This document shows, piece by piece, positions 25,683 to 36,200 of a stretch of DNA of 64,000 bases. Made by a program: the position numbers and the translations under genes. Below the pieces are notes generated by a model. The model was not told where the DNA came from and made no database searches. It was given only the letters and a program-made list of their open reading frames with translations. Origin of the DNA: an uncultured Hyphomicrobiales bacterium (lineage in GTDB: Bacteria > Pseudomonadota > Alphaproteobacteria > Rhizobiales > Beijerinckiaceae); assembly GCA_903931945.1 (NCBI GenBank), contig CAIZEI010000085.1, positions 1 to 64,000 on the forward strand. The letters run 5' to 3'. The number at the start of each line of letters is the position of its first letter. The first letter of the stretch is position 1.

Positions 25683-26250
25683 CACCCATGAAAACCCGTT
25701 TCATTACCTTGATGCGGCAAGGCGCAGCCAGAACGTGGCGGGAGGGGTCCCCTGTTCGGCCCCGCAAACCACTCCCGACGGGAAATCCCCTACCCCGGCT
25801 CAGGTTTGGCTGGCGTATTCCATGCGTTTCATTCGCATTTTGCGCCCGCAATGGCGTCCGCGCCGGCGGACTCGCGCGCTCCAGCGCCAACCCGTCAAAA
25901 TTGTGGACAGCCAGGGCGTTGCCGCCATCCGCTGACCCAAGCGACGCCCGATAGATGAAACGACCCGGCCGAAAGGCGCCGATCGTGGCGAATTGGCAAG
26001 TCCGATCGAGGCCGCCTTGCCAGCCCGGTTCACGCTGCGCTGCCCCAAATTGCGCAGAAACGCCCAACGGTCCTGTTGCCAATTCATTCACCGCAAAAAA
26101 TCAGCGTCCGGCAACCATGCCTCTTTGGCGCGGCTTAACCCTGCGGCGCAATGCATCCTGTCGATTCACATCCTGGCAAGAGGCGCGGTCGCACAGTCCG
26201 GTCAGCAGGGACATCGCGACAAAGAGCGCAAGGGAGTTTTGGAGCCGGAT
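25683..26250. other. Long gap without a recognised gene
   Basis: Open frames exist on both strands but read as low-complexity, arginine/proline-rich translations without family resemblance or good ribosome-binding sites. No tRNA-like cloverleaf or strong hairpin was seen. The stretch separates divergent dksA and the 152-residue protein gene. Confidence 0.4.
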
Positions 26251-26709
26251 ATGACTCTCGAAGAAAAACTGGAATATGCGCGCAATATGGATCGTGGCCG
26301 GGCGACCGTCCTTGAGGCCGCACAGCGCAGCCAGATTACGGCCGACGATGTCGCACAATTTCGTCGCGACATTTTTGCGGATGGTTTTATCAGCCGCGAT
26401 GAAGCTGACGCCCTTTTCACCCTCGATCGTCTCGCGCACGCGCAATGCCCGGAGTGGACGGCGTTTTTCGTGGAAGCCATTACCGATCATGTCGTCTGGC
26501 AGTCGCGCCCGACCGGCGTTGTGAATGAATCGCAGGGCGAATGGCTGATCGCGCGCGCGGACGCCTCCGCAAATCTGAATGGGCTCGCCATACTGGTCAA
26601 CGTTCTGGCCGAAGCAAATCGTGCGCCCATGTGGTTTCTGGCGGCAGTGCGGGCGCGCGCAGCGCGCAACTGGCCCGGCGTCGCCGAGACGCGCGATCAG
26701 GTCGCGTGA
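26251..26709 (+). CDS. Conserved-looking protein of unknown function
   Basis: This 152-residue soluble protein starts at an ATG with GGAG ten bases upstream. It is mostly helical. One segment, ADGFISRDEADALFTLDR, resembles an EF-hand-like or TerB-like helix-loop-helix. The second half holds FVEAITDHVVWQ and WLIARADAS. The codon pattern looks like real coding sequence. It precedes the biotin carboxylase subunit gene by about 100 bp. I do not recognise the family. Confidence 0.65.
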   Translation: MTLEEKLEYARNMDRGRATVLEAAQRSQITADDVAQFRRDIFADGFISRDEADALFTLDRLAHAQCPEWTAFFVEAITDHVVWQSRPTGVVNESQGEWLIARADASANLNGLAILVNVLAEANRAPMWFLAAVRARAARNWPGVAETRDQVA

Positions 26710-26815
26710 CTCTTTCACCCTAAGACTCATGGACGCGTCGCTCCGGCTCGCCTAAACATCAGGCGAATTTGTCGATCCGGCGGCGGTGGAGCGTCCCGGT
26801 TGGGCCGGGGTGCTT

Positions 26816-28825
26816 ATGTTCAAAAAAATTCTGATCGCAAATCGGGGCGAGATTGCCTGCCGCGTGATCAAAACCGCCCGCCGCATGGGCATTGCGACAG
26901 TCGCCGTCTATTCCGAGGCTGACAGCAATGCGCTGCATGTGGACATGGCCGATGAAGCTGTCGCCATCGGACCGGCGCCCGCTGCGCAATCCTATCTTGT
27001 AATGGACAACATCATCGCCGCCTGCAAACAGACCGGCGCCGAAGCTGTGCATCCAGGTTATGGCTTTCTCTCCGAGCGCGAAGCCTTTGCGCGCGCTCTG
27101 GCGGATAACGGAATCGTTTTCATTGGCCCAAATCCAGGCGCTATCGCCGCCATGGGCGACAAGATCGAATCGAAAAAGGCGGCAAACGCCGCAAAGGTCT
27201 CGACTGTGCCTGGCTATCTCGGCGTCATAGCGGACGCCACTCACGCGGTGCGAATCGCCGATGAAATCGGATATCCGGTGATGCTCAAGGCGTCTGCGGG
27301 CGGCGGCGGCAAAGGAATGCGCATCGCCTGGTCGCGCGAGGAGGTCGCCGAGGGATTCGCCCGCGCGACATCCGAGGCAAAGTCCAGTTTTGGCGATGAC
27401 CGGGTGTTTGTCGAAAAGTTCATCGTCAATCCCCGACATATTGAAATTCAGGTGCTCGGCGACAAGCACGGCAATGTCGTTTACCTAGGCGAACGCGAAT
27501 GTTCGATCCAGCGCCGCAACCAGAAGGTGCTGGAAGAAGCGCCCTCGCCGTTGCTGGACCCGGCGACCCGTCGCGCCATGGGCGAGCAGGCGGTCGCCCT
27601 CGCGCGCGCAGTCAATTACGACAGCGCAGGGACCGTGGAATTCGTCGCCGGCCAGGACAAGAGCTTTTTCTTTCTCGAGATGAATACGCGCTTGCAGGTC
27701 GAGCATCCCGTAACAGAGCTGATTACCGGGTTGGACCTTGTCGAACAGATGATCCGCGTTGCAGCAGGAGAAACGCTTTCCATGTCCCAGTCCGACGTGA
27801 GAACGACGGGATGGGCGGTGGAAAGCCGCATCTATGCCGAAGACCCCCAGCGCGGCTTCCTGCCCTCCATTGGCCGGCTCTCGACCTTTCGCCCGCCAGC
27901 TGAAGGCGCTGTGGACGGCGTGACAACCCGTGTCGATACCGGCGTCAACGAGGGCGGCGAAATCTCCATCCATTACGATCCGATGATCGCCAAACTTGTC
28001 ACCCACGCGCCGGACCGGGCTGGCGCCATCGCCGCGCAGGCGCGTGCGCTCGACGCTTTCTGTATCGATGGCATCCGCCACAACATCCCTTTCCTCGCCG
28101 CCCTGATGGACCATGAGCGCTGGAAAGCCGGGCGGCTGTCGACCGCGTTCATTGCAGAGGAATTTCCGCAAGGGTTCTCGCCTCGCGCGCCCACGAGCGA
28201 GGACGCCATCAAACTCGCCTGCGTCGCCGCTGCGATCGATCACACTTTAAACGCGCGCAAGCGGCGGATTTCCGGCCAATTGAAATCCCATGGCAGCGTG
28301 CAGTTTCAACGCTCGCGGGCCGTGATCCTCGGAACGCAGCGACAGGATATTGTCATCGATCACGATGGCGGGGAATTGCAGGTTCATTTCGAGGGGCCGG
28401 GCTCACGCGCCATTGCGGTTCGCTCGTCATGGACACCCGTACACCGCGTTTGGCGCGGAACTGTGGATGGCCAGTCTCTCATCTGTCAGGTGCGAACCAT
28501 TTTCAATGGCGCGGAACTGACGTGGCGCGGTATGACAACGACCGCTCGTGTATACACACGGCGCGAAGCCGACCTTGCCGCCCTGATGCTGAAGAAAAAG
28601 GCGGCGGACACAACGAAAACTCTGCTGTGCCCGATGCCAGGATTATTGAAAGCGTTGCTCGTATCGCCGGGTCAGGAGGTCCGCGCTGGCGACCCGCTCT
28701 GCATCGTCGAAGCCATGAAAATGGAAAACATGCTGCGGGCGGAACGCGACGCTGTTGTAAAGTCAATTTTCTGCGCCGAGGGCGATTCGCTCGCTGTGGA
28801 CGCAACGATAATCGAATTCGCCTGA
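26816..28825 (+). CDS. pccA: Propionyl-CoA carboxylase alpha (biotin) subunit
   Basis: The protein has 669 residues. Biotin carboxylase domains come first (MFKKILIANRGEIACRVI, ATP-grasp loop GGGGKGM, EMNTRLQVEHPVTE), then a linker domain, then a biotinyl domain with EAMKMEN, in which K635 carries biotin. This full-length layout is that of propionyl- or 3-methylcrotonyl-CoA carboxylase alpha subunits, not of the shorter AccC. The beta subunit and methylmalonyl-CoA genes are not in the window. The substrate assignment (propionyl-CoA) is by resemblance; a methylcrotonyl enzyme is the alternative. Confidence 0.88.
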   Translation: MFKKILIANRGEIACRVIKTARRMGIATVAVYSEADSNALHVDMADEAVAIGPAPAAQSYLVMDNIIAACKQTGAEAVHPGYGFLSEREAFARALADNGIVFIGPNPGAIAAMGDKIESKKAANAAKVSTVPGYLGVIADATHAVRIADEIGYPVMLKASAGGGGKGMRIAWSREEVAEGFARATSEAKSSFGDDRVFVEKFIVNPRHIEIQVLGDKHGNVVYLGERECSIQRRNQKVLEEAPSPLLDPATRRAMGEQAVALARAVNYDSAGTVEFVAGQDKSFFFLEMNTRLQVEHPVTELITGLDLVEQMIRVAAGETLSMSQSDVRTTGWAVESRIYAEDPQRGFLPSIGRLSTFRPPAEGAVDGVTTRVDTGVNEGGEISIHYDPMIAKLVTHAPDRAGAIAAQARALDAFCIDGIRHNIPFLAALMDHERWKAGRLSTAFIAEEFPQGFSPRAPTSEDAIKLACVAAAIDHTLNARKRRISGQLKSHGSVQFQRSRAVILGTQRQDIVIDHDGGELQVHFEGPGSRAIAVRSSWTPVHRVWRGTVDGQSLICQVRTIFNGAELTWRGMTTTARVYTRREADLAALMLKKKAADTTKTLLCPMPGLLKALLVSPGQEVRAGDPLCIVEAMKMENMLRAERDAVVKSIFCAEGDSLAVDATIIEFA

Positions 28826-28839
28826 CGTGGACTTCATCT

Positions 28840-30096
28840 CTACCGACTGCGTGGCGCAGGCGCTTCCACCGCGCCGCCCGCGTCTTTCCAAGCCTTGAAT
28901 CCGCCGCCGATATGCGCGACCGCCGGCTGGCCCATGCGCTGCGCAGTTTGTGCTGCAAGAGCCGAGCGCCAGCCAGCCGCGCAGAAAAACACGAATGTCT
29001 TCTTCTCGCCGAAAACCGGCTTGTAATAGGGGCTTTCCGGATCGATCCAGAATTCCAGCATCCCGCGTGGACAATGCAGCGCGCCGGGCACTTTGCCCTC
29101 GCGATCGAGTTCGCGGGGATCGCGCAAATCGACAAGCGTCATCTCGGCGCCGTCTGCGCGCATCCGTATGGCGTCATCTGCAGACAGCGTTTTGACCTCA
29201 GCCTCGGCGGCTTCGATCATGTCCTTGCAGGTGACACGGCGGCGCGGCGCGGGCGCTTCAGGTTTCAGTGCGAGAAACCCGCCCAGATCTGACGATAGCG
29301 ATTTCGTCCCCGCTTCATTCGCGGCCATCGATTCGTAAAATCGCGCGATCGCTTCATACATGGCGGCAGCGGCCGGATCGTCGCCCACGAATTCGGCAAT
29401 CTCGCGCATTTCCGCGACCCAGCGATAGGCCTTCTGATACATGCCGGGAATCTGCCGCTCGAACCACGGCGTCAGGGCGGGCTGACTGGCGGCGAGTTCA
29501 TCCCGCAAAGCCCTGGCCGCGCCGCCGCGCACCGCGGCCAGCATCATCGCCGAACCAATTGCCGTCGTTCCCTTGGTGATCCCGCCATAGGACATTTTCA
29601 GCGCGCTGGCGGCGCCAACCGCACCATCCATCGTCCGGATATCCAGCCCGAAGGCAGCGAGCGCCTCCAGATCGACAGCATTTTTCCCTGACACATAAAT
29701 AGCAGGGCCCGCCAAGCCTTTGTGCGGCGGACCGCCAATAATGCCCGCATCGACAAACCGGGCGCCCGTACCGACGACGACCGCAGCAATTTTTTGCACT
29801 GTATCAGGCGATACCGCATTGCAATCGACGAACAGCGGCTTGTGCGCCGCGCCCGCCAAATGCGGCGCCATCCGCCGCGCAAACGCCATCGCGTCGCCAG
29901 GCGGCACGATCGAAAGAACGATATCCGCTGTCACGAGGTCGCGGTCCGAAACCGCCTCCATCCCCGCCTCAGCCGCGCGTTTCGCGCTGGCGCTGCTGCG
30001 TCCTTCGAGTGAGGTTATAACGTCGGCGCCGCCCTCTTTCAGCGCGCGTCCGACCCCGGCGCCCATGGCGCCTTGCGCGACAACTGCGATCTTCAT
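28840..30096 (-). CDS. Fusion of a 6PGDH-like dehydrogenase and a rhodanese domain
   Basis: This 418-residue protein has two parts in one uninterrupted frame. Residues 1-290 resemble the 6-phosphogluconate / 3-hydroxyisobutyrate dehydrogenase superfamily: Rossmann start MKIAVVAQGAMGAGVG, VDCNAVSPDTV, and a C-terminal helical domain with the lysine motif ALKMSYGGITKG. Residues about 310-410 are a rhodanese domain ending VFFCAAGWRS with the catalytic Cys372 and HIGGGFKAWKDAGG. Rhodaneses of this type usually stand alone. A joint reaction is not known; perhaps a sulphur or persulphide step is coupled to a dehydrogenase. It converges on pccA. Confidence 0.85.
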   Translation of the reverse strand: MKIAVVAQGAMGAGVGRALKEGGADVITSLEGRSSASAKRAAEAGMEAVSDRDLVTADIVLSIVPPGDAMAFARRMAPHLAGAAHKPLFVDCNAVSPDTVQKIAAVVVGTGARFVDAGIIGGPPHKGLAGPAIYVSGKNAVDLEALAAFGLDIRTMDGAVGAASALKMSYGGITKGTTAIGSAMMLAAVRGGAARALRDELAASQPALTPWFERQIPGMYQKAYRWVAEMREIAEFVGDDPAAAAMYEAIARFYESMAANEAGTKSLSSDLGGFLALKPEAPAPRRRVTCKDMIEAAEAEVKTLSADDAIRMRADGAEMTLVDLRDPRELDREGKVPGALHCPRGMLEFWIDPESPYYKPVFGEKKTFVFFCAAGWRSALAAQTAQRMGQPAVAHIGGGFKAWKDAGGAVEAPAPRSR

Positions 30097-30178
30097 CCTG
30101 AACCTCGTGGCTTTAAAGGCAATGGTAGGCGCTGGATTTGGCGATGTCCATTCCAACGCAATCTCTGCCGACGCAATC

Positions 30179-30544
30179 TCATTCCAGCCCAAGTTCGCGC
30201 CGCCTTTTCCGCGTCAGCGCGAGGCCCGCCAGACGATGGCTTTCGCGAATATAATCGTTCAGCGCGGCGTCATCCATGCTGGCGTCGCTCACCCGCTGCA
30301 ACCATGTCAAACCACGCGAGGCCAGATAAGGCGCAGGCCGCAAGCCCGGCGCATGTTTTAGCAGCTCAAACGCCATCGGCGTGCATTTGAACGTCACGGC
30401 AGGCGCCGCGCCCTTGCTCCAGCCAGCGACGGCAAAAACCTTGCCGCCAACTTTCCAGACATGCGATTCGCCCCATTGCACAACATGCTGTGCGTGGGGC
30501 AGCGAACCGCAAAAGGCGTTATAGGCGTCGAGCGTCATGCTCAT
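30179..30544 (-). CDS. MmcQ/YjbR-family protein
   Basis: This 121-residue protein has the YjbR fold pattern: HVVQWGESHVWKVGGKVFAVAGW near the start, FKCTPMAFELL in the middle, and SHRLAGLALTRKRRRELG at the end. Members are annotated as DNA-binding, but the function is weakly supported. Its ATG overlaps the stop of the potassium channel gene by four bases, so it is the third gene of a coupled operon (GST, channel, YjbR). Confidence 0.87.
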   Translation of the reverse strand: MSMTLDAYNAFCGSLPHAQHVVQWGESHVWKVGGKVFAVAGWSKGAAPAVTFKCTPMAFELLKHAPGLRPAPYLASRGLTWLQRVSDASMDDAALNDYIRESHRLAGLALTRKRRRELGLE

Positions 30545-31413
30545 TCGGGACGCGTGTCGTGGAATTTCCGGTAGTCGATTCTCGGCACGCCATCATCGAC
30601 ATCGAGGATATCGACATAATGACTGTTCCAGACGATGTCGGCGCCGTCGTATGTTGCGCGCGCGTTGAGTTGCTGGGCGGAGGTTTCATCCAGCCCGTTG
30701 AACGTGACGACGAAACTGGCTTCGACTTTGGCAAGCGTTTCCCCATCCTGCCGATAGAGTGGGCTGACATCGTCGATCACATGGAAAATCGTCCAGCTCA
30801 GGGCGAACATGGGATTGATCGCGCGGTCCAGCCGCAATTCCTGGAAACGACGGTAGCGAATGCCCTCAGCACTGCTTTCAAGTCGTGTAATCCAGAGCTT
30901 GGCCGAGGCGTCTGTGATCATATTGTGGCGCGCATTGGCCATTCGGACCATCAAGGTCGGAGAACCGTTCACGGTGCCAACCACAGGATTGCGGGCGAAC
31001 ATCACCCGCGCGCGCGGACGCGAGAACCTGGCGAAAAGCAGGCCCGTCAGAGCCGCCGTAATCAACAGTCCCGTGAAGATTTCCATCGTCGCGACGATAT
31101 GGCCATAACGCGTCTGGGGATGCATTTCGCCATAACCGACAGTCGCCAGCGTCTCGATCGAAAAGTAAAACAGATCCTCGAAACCAGGCTTTACGTTGGC
31201 GATTGCGCCATCGCGTAGCCAGTAAAGAAAGGCGAACAGGAGATTGGTCGCCATATAGACGCAAGCGGCAACGCCGATAAACACCTTCCACGTCGCCGTC
31301 ATGGCGTAATGGTAGAGATCGCCAGACCGCCAGCGCTCCAGGCCATGCGCCATGATTTCGCGGTCGCCGATCTTGACGCGTTGCGGACGCGACCGTTTCG
31401 TGGGCGTTTTCAT
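30541..31413 (-). CDS. Inward-rectifier type potassium channel (KirBac-like)
   Basis: The protein has 290 residues. Two transmembrane helices (about 43-66 and 105-128) flank a pore loop with the selectivity filter TVGYG at residues 91-95. The C-terminal half is the cytoplasmic immunoglobulin-like domain of bacterial Kir channels (NPVVGTVNGSPTLMVRMAN, FHVIDDVSPLY). It passes K+ across the inner membrane. The start at 31413 overlaps the stop of the GST gene (ATGA), and the channel stop overlaps the YjbR start. Confidence 0.92.
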   Translation of the reverse strand: MKTPTKRSRPQRVKIGDREIMAHGLERWRSGDLYHYAMTATWKVFIGVAACVYMATNLLFAFLYWLRDGAIANVKPGFEDLFYFSIETLATVGYGEMHPQTRYGHIVATMEIFTGLLITAALTGLLFARFSRPRARVMFARNPVVGTVNGSPTLMVRMANARHNMITDASAKLWITRLESSAEGIRYRRFQELRLDRAINPMFALSWTIFHVIDDVSPLYRQDGETLAKVEASFVVTFNGLDETSAQQLNARATYDGADIVWNSHYVDILDVDDGVPRIDYRKFHDTRPE

Positions 31414-32072
31414 ATCTCGTAGGCCTCGATCACCCACGGTTCAGCCGCGCCATCAGCAAGCCATGCGCGATAGGCGGGCATATCCAGCATGGTCTTCATA
31501 TAGGCTTTTGTAGCAGCGCTGACCGGCAGGTCGTAGGCATACAAGCGATTGACGACTGGCGCGAACATGGCGTCCGCAGCGCAAAACGCGCCAAACAGAA
31601 ATGGCCCGGCGCCGCCAAATTTTTTGCGCGCGCCCGCCCAGGCCTGTTCTATGCGCTTGACGTCCGCCTCCACCGCCTCGGCAATAACGGGCGAAAGCGC
31701 AAGCTTTTTTGGGGACCGGCGGAAGTTTGTATTGCAATGGGTCCGCAGGGCCTGAAAACCTGCGTGCATTTCCGCGCTCAACGACCGGGCATGCGCCCGC
31801 GCGGCTCTATCGAGCGGCCAGATCGCCTTTTTTGGATAGAGTTCAGCGATATATTCGACAATGGCGATTGAGTCCCAAATCAATACGCCATCATCGACCA
31901 GCGCAGGCAATTTCCCCGTCGGCGAATATTTCGATATCTTCTTTTTCGAGTCATCGTGATACAGCGGTATGACGACTTCCTCGAAGGGGATATGGAAGGC
32001 CGCCAGCAGCAGCCAAGGCCGCAGCGACCAGGACGAATAGGCCTTGTTGGCGATGACGAGCTTCAAAGGCAT
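31410..32072 (-). CDS. Glutathione S-transferase family protein
   Basis: This 220-residue protein has an N-terminal thioredoxin-like domain (LVIANKAYSSWSLRPWLLL, with the serine-rich SSWS active-site region, and KLPALVDDGVLIWDSIAI, the glutathione-binding loop) and an all-helical C-terminal domain. This subgroup conjugates or reduces with glutathione; the substrate is unknown. The start at 32072 has a GGGAG box. It is the first gene of the three-gene operon with the channel and YjbR genes. Co-expression of a GST with a K+ channel recalls glutathione-gated potassium efflux, but that link is speculative. Confidence 0.9.
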   Translation of the reverse strand: MPLKLVIANKAYSSWSLRPWLLLAAFHIPFEEVVIPLYHDDSKKKISKYSPTGKLPALVDDGVLIWDSIAIVEYIAELYPKKAIWPLDRAARAHARSLSAEMHAGFQALRTHCNTNFRRSPKKLALSPVIAEAVEADVKRIEQAWAGARKKFGGAGPFLFGAFCAADAMFAPVVNRLYAYDLPVSAATKAYMKTMLDMPAYRAWLADGAAEPWVIEAYEI

Positions 32073-32148
32073 GTTGCGATTCTCCCGGAGCGACCTCATC
32101 ATTGCTTTTCCCCGGCGTTTGGCAAGCGCGCATGGACAGGGATAAACG

Positions 32149-32853
32149 ATGCCCCATCTTTCCACCCCGGATATCGCCGCCCTCGCATTCTTTGCAATCG
32201 CGTGGCTGATCTATACCCGCGTTATTGCGGGCGGACATGGAGATCGCCGCGGACTGAATTTTCTGATGGACGAATACCGCGTCGCATGGATGCGGGAAAT
32301 GGCCGCGCGCGACATGCGAATGGTGGATTCGGGCATCATGGCTTCATTGCAGAACGGCACAGCGTTCTTCGCCTCCACATCGATCTTCGCCTTTGGCGGC
32401 GCGGCCACGCTGCTGCGCGGCGCGGATGATGCGGTGAAGATATTTTCCGAACTCTCTGTCGGGTTGACCCCAACGCGCGGCCTGTTCGAACTGAAGGTAT
32501 TGGGTCTGCTGGTCATTTTCGGCTATGCCTTTTTCAAGTTCGCCTGGGCGTACAGGCTGTTCAATTTCACCGCGATTCTCATTGGCGCGACACCCGGGCG
32601 AACGGCGGGCGATGCTGACGCGCGCGACAGGATGGCGTTGCGCGCGGCGGCCATGGCAAAGGCCGCTGGAGCGCATTTTTCACGTGGGCAGAGGGCTTTT
32701 TTCTTTGCGCTGGCCTATCTCGGCTGGTTCCTCGGCCCGTGGATTTTCATCGCGACGACAGCCGCCGTCGTGTTTGTCATGTGGGCCCGCCAGTTTCATT
32801 CGGATGCGCGCGAAGCCCTGTTCCCTCCTGGCGATAGCCGGGCCGCGCCTTGA
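32149..32853 (+). CDS. DUF599 membrane protein
   Basis: This 234-residue protein has about four transmembrane helices (8-26, about 70-92, 110-140 and 180-205) and the DUF599 signature blocks NFLMDEYRVAWM and GTAFFASTSIFAFGGAATLL. Function is unknown. It is divergent from the GST gene with 76 bp between starts. Confidence 0.85.
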   Translation: MPHLSTPDIAALAFFAIAWLIYTRVIAGGHGDRRGLNFLMDEYRVAWMREMAARDMRMVDSGIMASLQNGTAFFASTSIFAFGGAATLLRGADDAVKIFSELSVGLTPTRGLFELKVLGLLVIFGYAFFKFAWAYRLFNFTAILIGATPGRTAGDADARDRMALRAAAMAKAAGAHFSRGQRAFFFALAYLGWFLGPWIFIATTAAVVFVMWARQFHSDAREALFPPGDSRAAP

Positions 32854-32883
32854 CCTTCGCGCCGGTACATTGCATTGCGAGAC

Positions 32884-33186
32884 ATGAGCAACGAATCCGA
32901 AACCGACATCAAACAAAAAGAGCGCCTGTCGCTCGATGAGCTGGTGGTCCGTCTTTGCGGAGAAAAGGGGCCGAATAAAACCCTCGATCCCACCGAAGTC
33001 GCCAAGGCCTTCGCAGCTGCGCGCGGCGAGGACGATCTGGCCTGGCGGCGCTGGCTGGTCCATGTTCGCGCTGCGGCTGTCGGTCTGGCGCGGCAAGGCC
33101 GGCTTGTCATCTATCGCAAGGGCAAACCCGCCGATCCGGAGGATTTTCGCGGCGTCTGGCGCATGGGCGCGCCACATATCGATTAG
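32884..33186 (+). CDS. DUF3253 protein
   Basis: This 100-residue soluble protein matches the DUF3253 pattern of a small winged-helix-like fold: [45 protein letters not shown] and a C-terminal GVWRM. Function is unknown. The ATG at 32884 is preferred over an in-frame start three codons upstream. It lies 17 bp before the 5-oxoprolinase gene and may be cotranscribed. Confidence 0.82.
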   Translation: MSNESETDIKQKERLSLDELVVRLCGEKGPNKTLDPTEVAKAFAAARGEDDLAWRRWLVHVRAAAVGLARQGRLVIYRKGKPADPEDFRGVWRMGAPHID

Positions 33187-33203
33187 GCGCGAGGCGATCA
33201 CAC

Positions 33204-36200
33204 GTGACGAAAATCGCATCCGGGGGCAAGCGCTGGGATTTCTTCATCGATCGCGGCGGCACATTCACTGATATTGTCGGTCGCGAGCCGAACGGCCGTA
33301 TCCATGCGCGCAAGCTTCTGTCCGAGAACCCGTCCGCCTATCGCGATGCGGCCGTACAGGGCATTCGAGATCTCCTTGGCCTGGCGGCGGGCGACCCCAT
33401 TCCCGCCGGACGTATCGAATCGGTCAAGATTGGCTCGACCGTCGCCACCAATGCGTTGCTGGAACGCAAGGGTGAAAAGACGCTGCTGGTCACCACCAAA
33501 GGCTTTCGGGACGCGCTCGAAATCGGCTATCAGGCCCGACCGAAAATCTTTGCCCGCCAGATCGTCAAGCCCGAACAGCTTTATTCCGGCGTTGTCGAAA
33601 TCGACGAACGCATTCACGCCGATGGAACAGTTGAACGCGCTCCCGATCTGGCGCAGGTCCGCGCTGCGATCAATGCGGCGCGGCGCGAGGGTTTTACCGC
33701 CGTTGCGATCGTCTTCATGCACGCCTATCGATACCCGGCCCATGAGCTTGCGGTCGCTGGCGTGGCGCGCAAACTTGGCTTTGCGCGCGTGTCGGTCAGT
33801 CATGAGTGCTCGCCGCTGATCAAATTTGTCGGGCGCGGCGACACCACGGTCGTTGACGCCTATCTCACGCCGATCCTGTCGCGCTATGTCTCGCAGGTCG
33901 CAGACGAACTCGACGTCGCCAGAACCGGCGCGCGGCTGATGTTCATGATGTCCTCGGGCGGGTTGACCTCGGCTGAGCTTTTTGCGGGCAAAGACGCCAT
34001 CCTTTCCGGACCGGCAGGCGGCGTTGTCGCCATGGCGCGCACAGCGGCGGCGGCAGGCTTCAAACGCGTCATCGGCTTTGACATGGGCGGCACATCGACG
34101 GATGTCGCCCACTACGATGGCGCGTATGAACGCGCCTTCGAGACCGAGGTTGCAGGCGTGCGCATGCGCGCGCCGATGATGGCGATCCATACCGTCGCAG
34201 CGGGCGGCGGTTCGATCCTGCGCTTCGATGGCGCGCGAATGCGGGTCGGGCCGCAATCGGCTGGCGCATCGCCCGGCCCTATGAGCTATCGCGGCGGCGG
34301 ACCGCTTGCCGTGACAGACGCCAATGTGATGACCGGCAAGCTCATCCCCGATCTTTTCCCGGCCATTTTTGGACCATCGCACGATCAGCGGCTCGATTCG
34401 GATTCGGTTCAGACAGCTTTTGAAAACCTCTCCCGCGAAATGGGCGGAAGCCGCACTCCGGAAGAGATCGCCGATGGATTCATCGCCATTGCTGTCGCAG
34501 CGATGGCCGAAGCGATCAAGAAAATTTCTGTCGCACGCGGTTACGATGTCACACGCTATGCGCTGAATTGTTTTGGCGGCGCAGGCGGCCAGCACGCATG
34601 TCTCGTGGCGGACGCCCTGGGCATGACCCGAATTCTGATCCATCCCCTGTCGTCGCTGCTGTCGGCCTATGGCATGGGGCTGGCGGATATCAGGGCCTTG
34701 CGAACGCGCGGCGTCGAGGCGCCGCTGGACGCCCATTCGTTGAACGACGCGATAGGCCTGTCGCGCATGCTTGCCAACGAAGCCTTGATGGAAGTGCGCA
34801 GTCAGGGCGTTGCGCGCGCCGCCATCAAGATGCAGCTGAGCGCGCATTTGCGCTACGAAGGCTCTGACACCGCCCTCATCGTCACGTTTCCTGCGCGCCG
34901 GGGCGCAGCGGCGATTGCCGCCCTGCGCAGATCGTTCGAGAGATTGCACAAGTCGCGATTTGGTTTCATCGATCCGACCAAACGTCTGGTGATCGCAGCC
35001 ATCGGCGCAGAGGCTGCGGGCGGCGGCGCCAGGCTTGCCGAACGCGCCAGACCGCTCACTGAAGCAAAACGGCCAAAACCGCTTCGCTCCTCGCAGTTCT
35101 TCTCCAATGGCCAATGGCGCAAGGCGCGGGTGTTTGCCCGCGAGCAACTTGGCGCAGGCCATAGCGTCATTGGTCCTGCGCTGATCGTCGAACCGCACCA
35201 GACCATCGTCATTGAGGAGGGATGGCGGGCGGATATCACGCGACGCAATCATGTCATTCTGACGCGTTATCGGAAAATCGCAAAGCGAAAGGCCGCAGGC
35301 GCGAATGTCGACCCCATCATGCTCGAGATATTCAACAACCGATTCATGTCGATTGCGGAACAGATGGGCGTGACCCTGCAAAACACCGCAATGTCGGTAA
35401 ACATCAAGGAACGGCTCGATTTTTCCTGCGCGCTGTTCGATTCGTCCGGTCAATTGATTGCCAACGCGCCGCATATTCCCGTGCATCTCGGGTCCATGGA
35501 TTCATCGGTCGAGACTGTCATCCACGACAATCGGGGGCGCATCAAAAAGGGCGATTCCTTTGCGCTCAACGCGCCTTATAACGGCGGCACGCATCTGCCC
35601 GATGTGACTGTTTGTACGCCAGTCTTTGACAAGGCGGGCAAGCGCATCCTGTTCTGGGTCGCTTCGCGCGGCCATCACGCCGATATTGGCGGCCTCGCTC
35701 CGGGCTCCATGACGCCGCGCGCCACCAAGATTGACGAAGAGGGTGTCTATATCGACAATTTCAAACTCGTTGAAAGCGGTCGTTTCCGCGAAACGGAATT
35801 CCGCGCCCTGCTGGCCGGCGCGCGCTATCCCGCGCGCAATCCCGATCAGAATATTGGCGATATCAAAGCGCAGATTGCAGCCAACGCGATGGGCGCCGCC
35901 CTGATCGGAAATATGGCCGAGGAATTCGGGCTCGACGTCGTCACCGCCTATATGCGCCATGTCCGTGACAACGCCGCCGAGAGTGTTGCGCGGGTCATTG
36001 GCGCTCTCAGCGATTCACACTTTCAATGCACAACTGATCAGGGCGCCGTCATCAAGGTTGCGATATCGGTCGATCGCGCGAGGCGCGAGGCGGTGATCGA
36101 TTTTACGGGCACATCGCCGCAACGCGATTCCAACTTCAACGCGCCTGAGCCGGTGACGCGCGCTGCTGTGCTTTACGTGTTTCGCGTAATGGTTGATGAC

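Noticed and set aside
25204-26091. N-terminally extended 295-residue DksA
   Set aside because: The extra 155 codons have no resemblance to protein and the internal ATG has a good ribosome-binding site and the normal family N-terminus.
33198-35486. Open frame of 762 codons opposite the 5-oxoprolinase
   Set aside because: Antisense shadow produced by strong third-position GC bias; the sense strand has clear domain motifs throughout.
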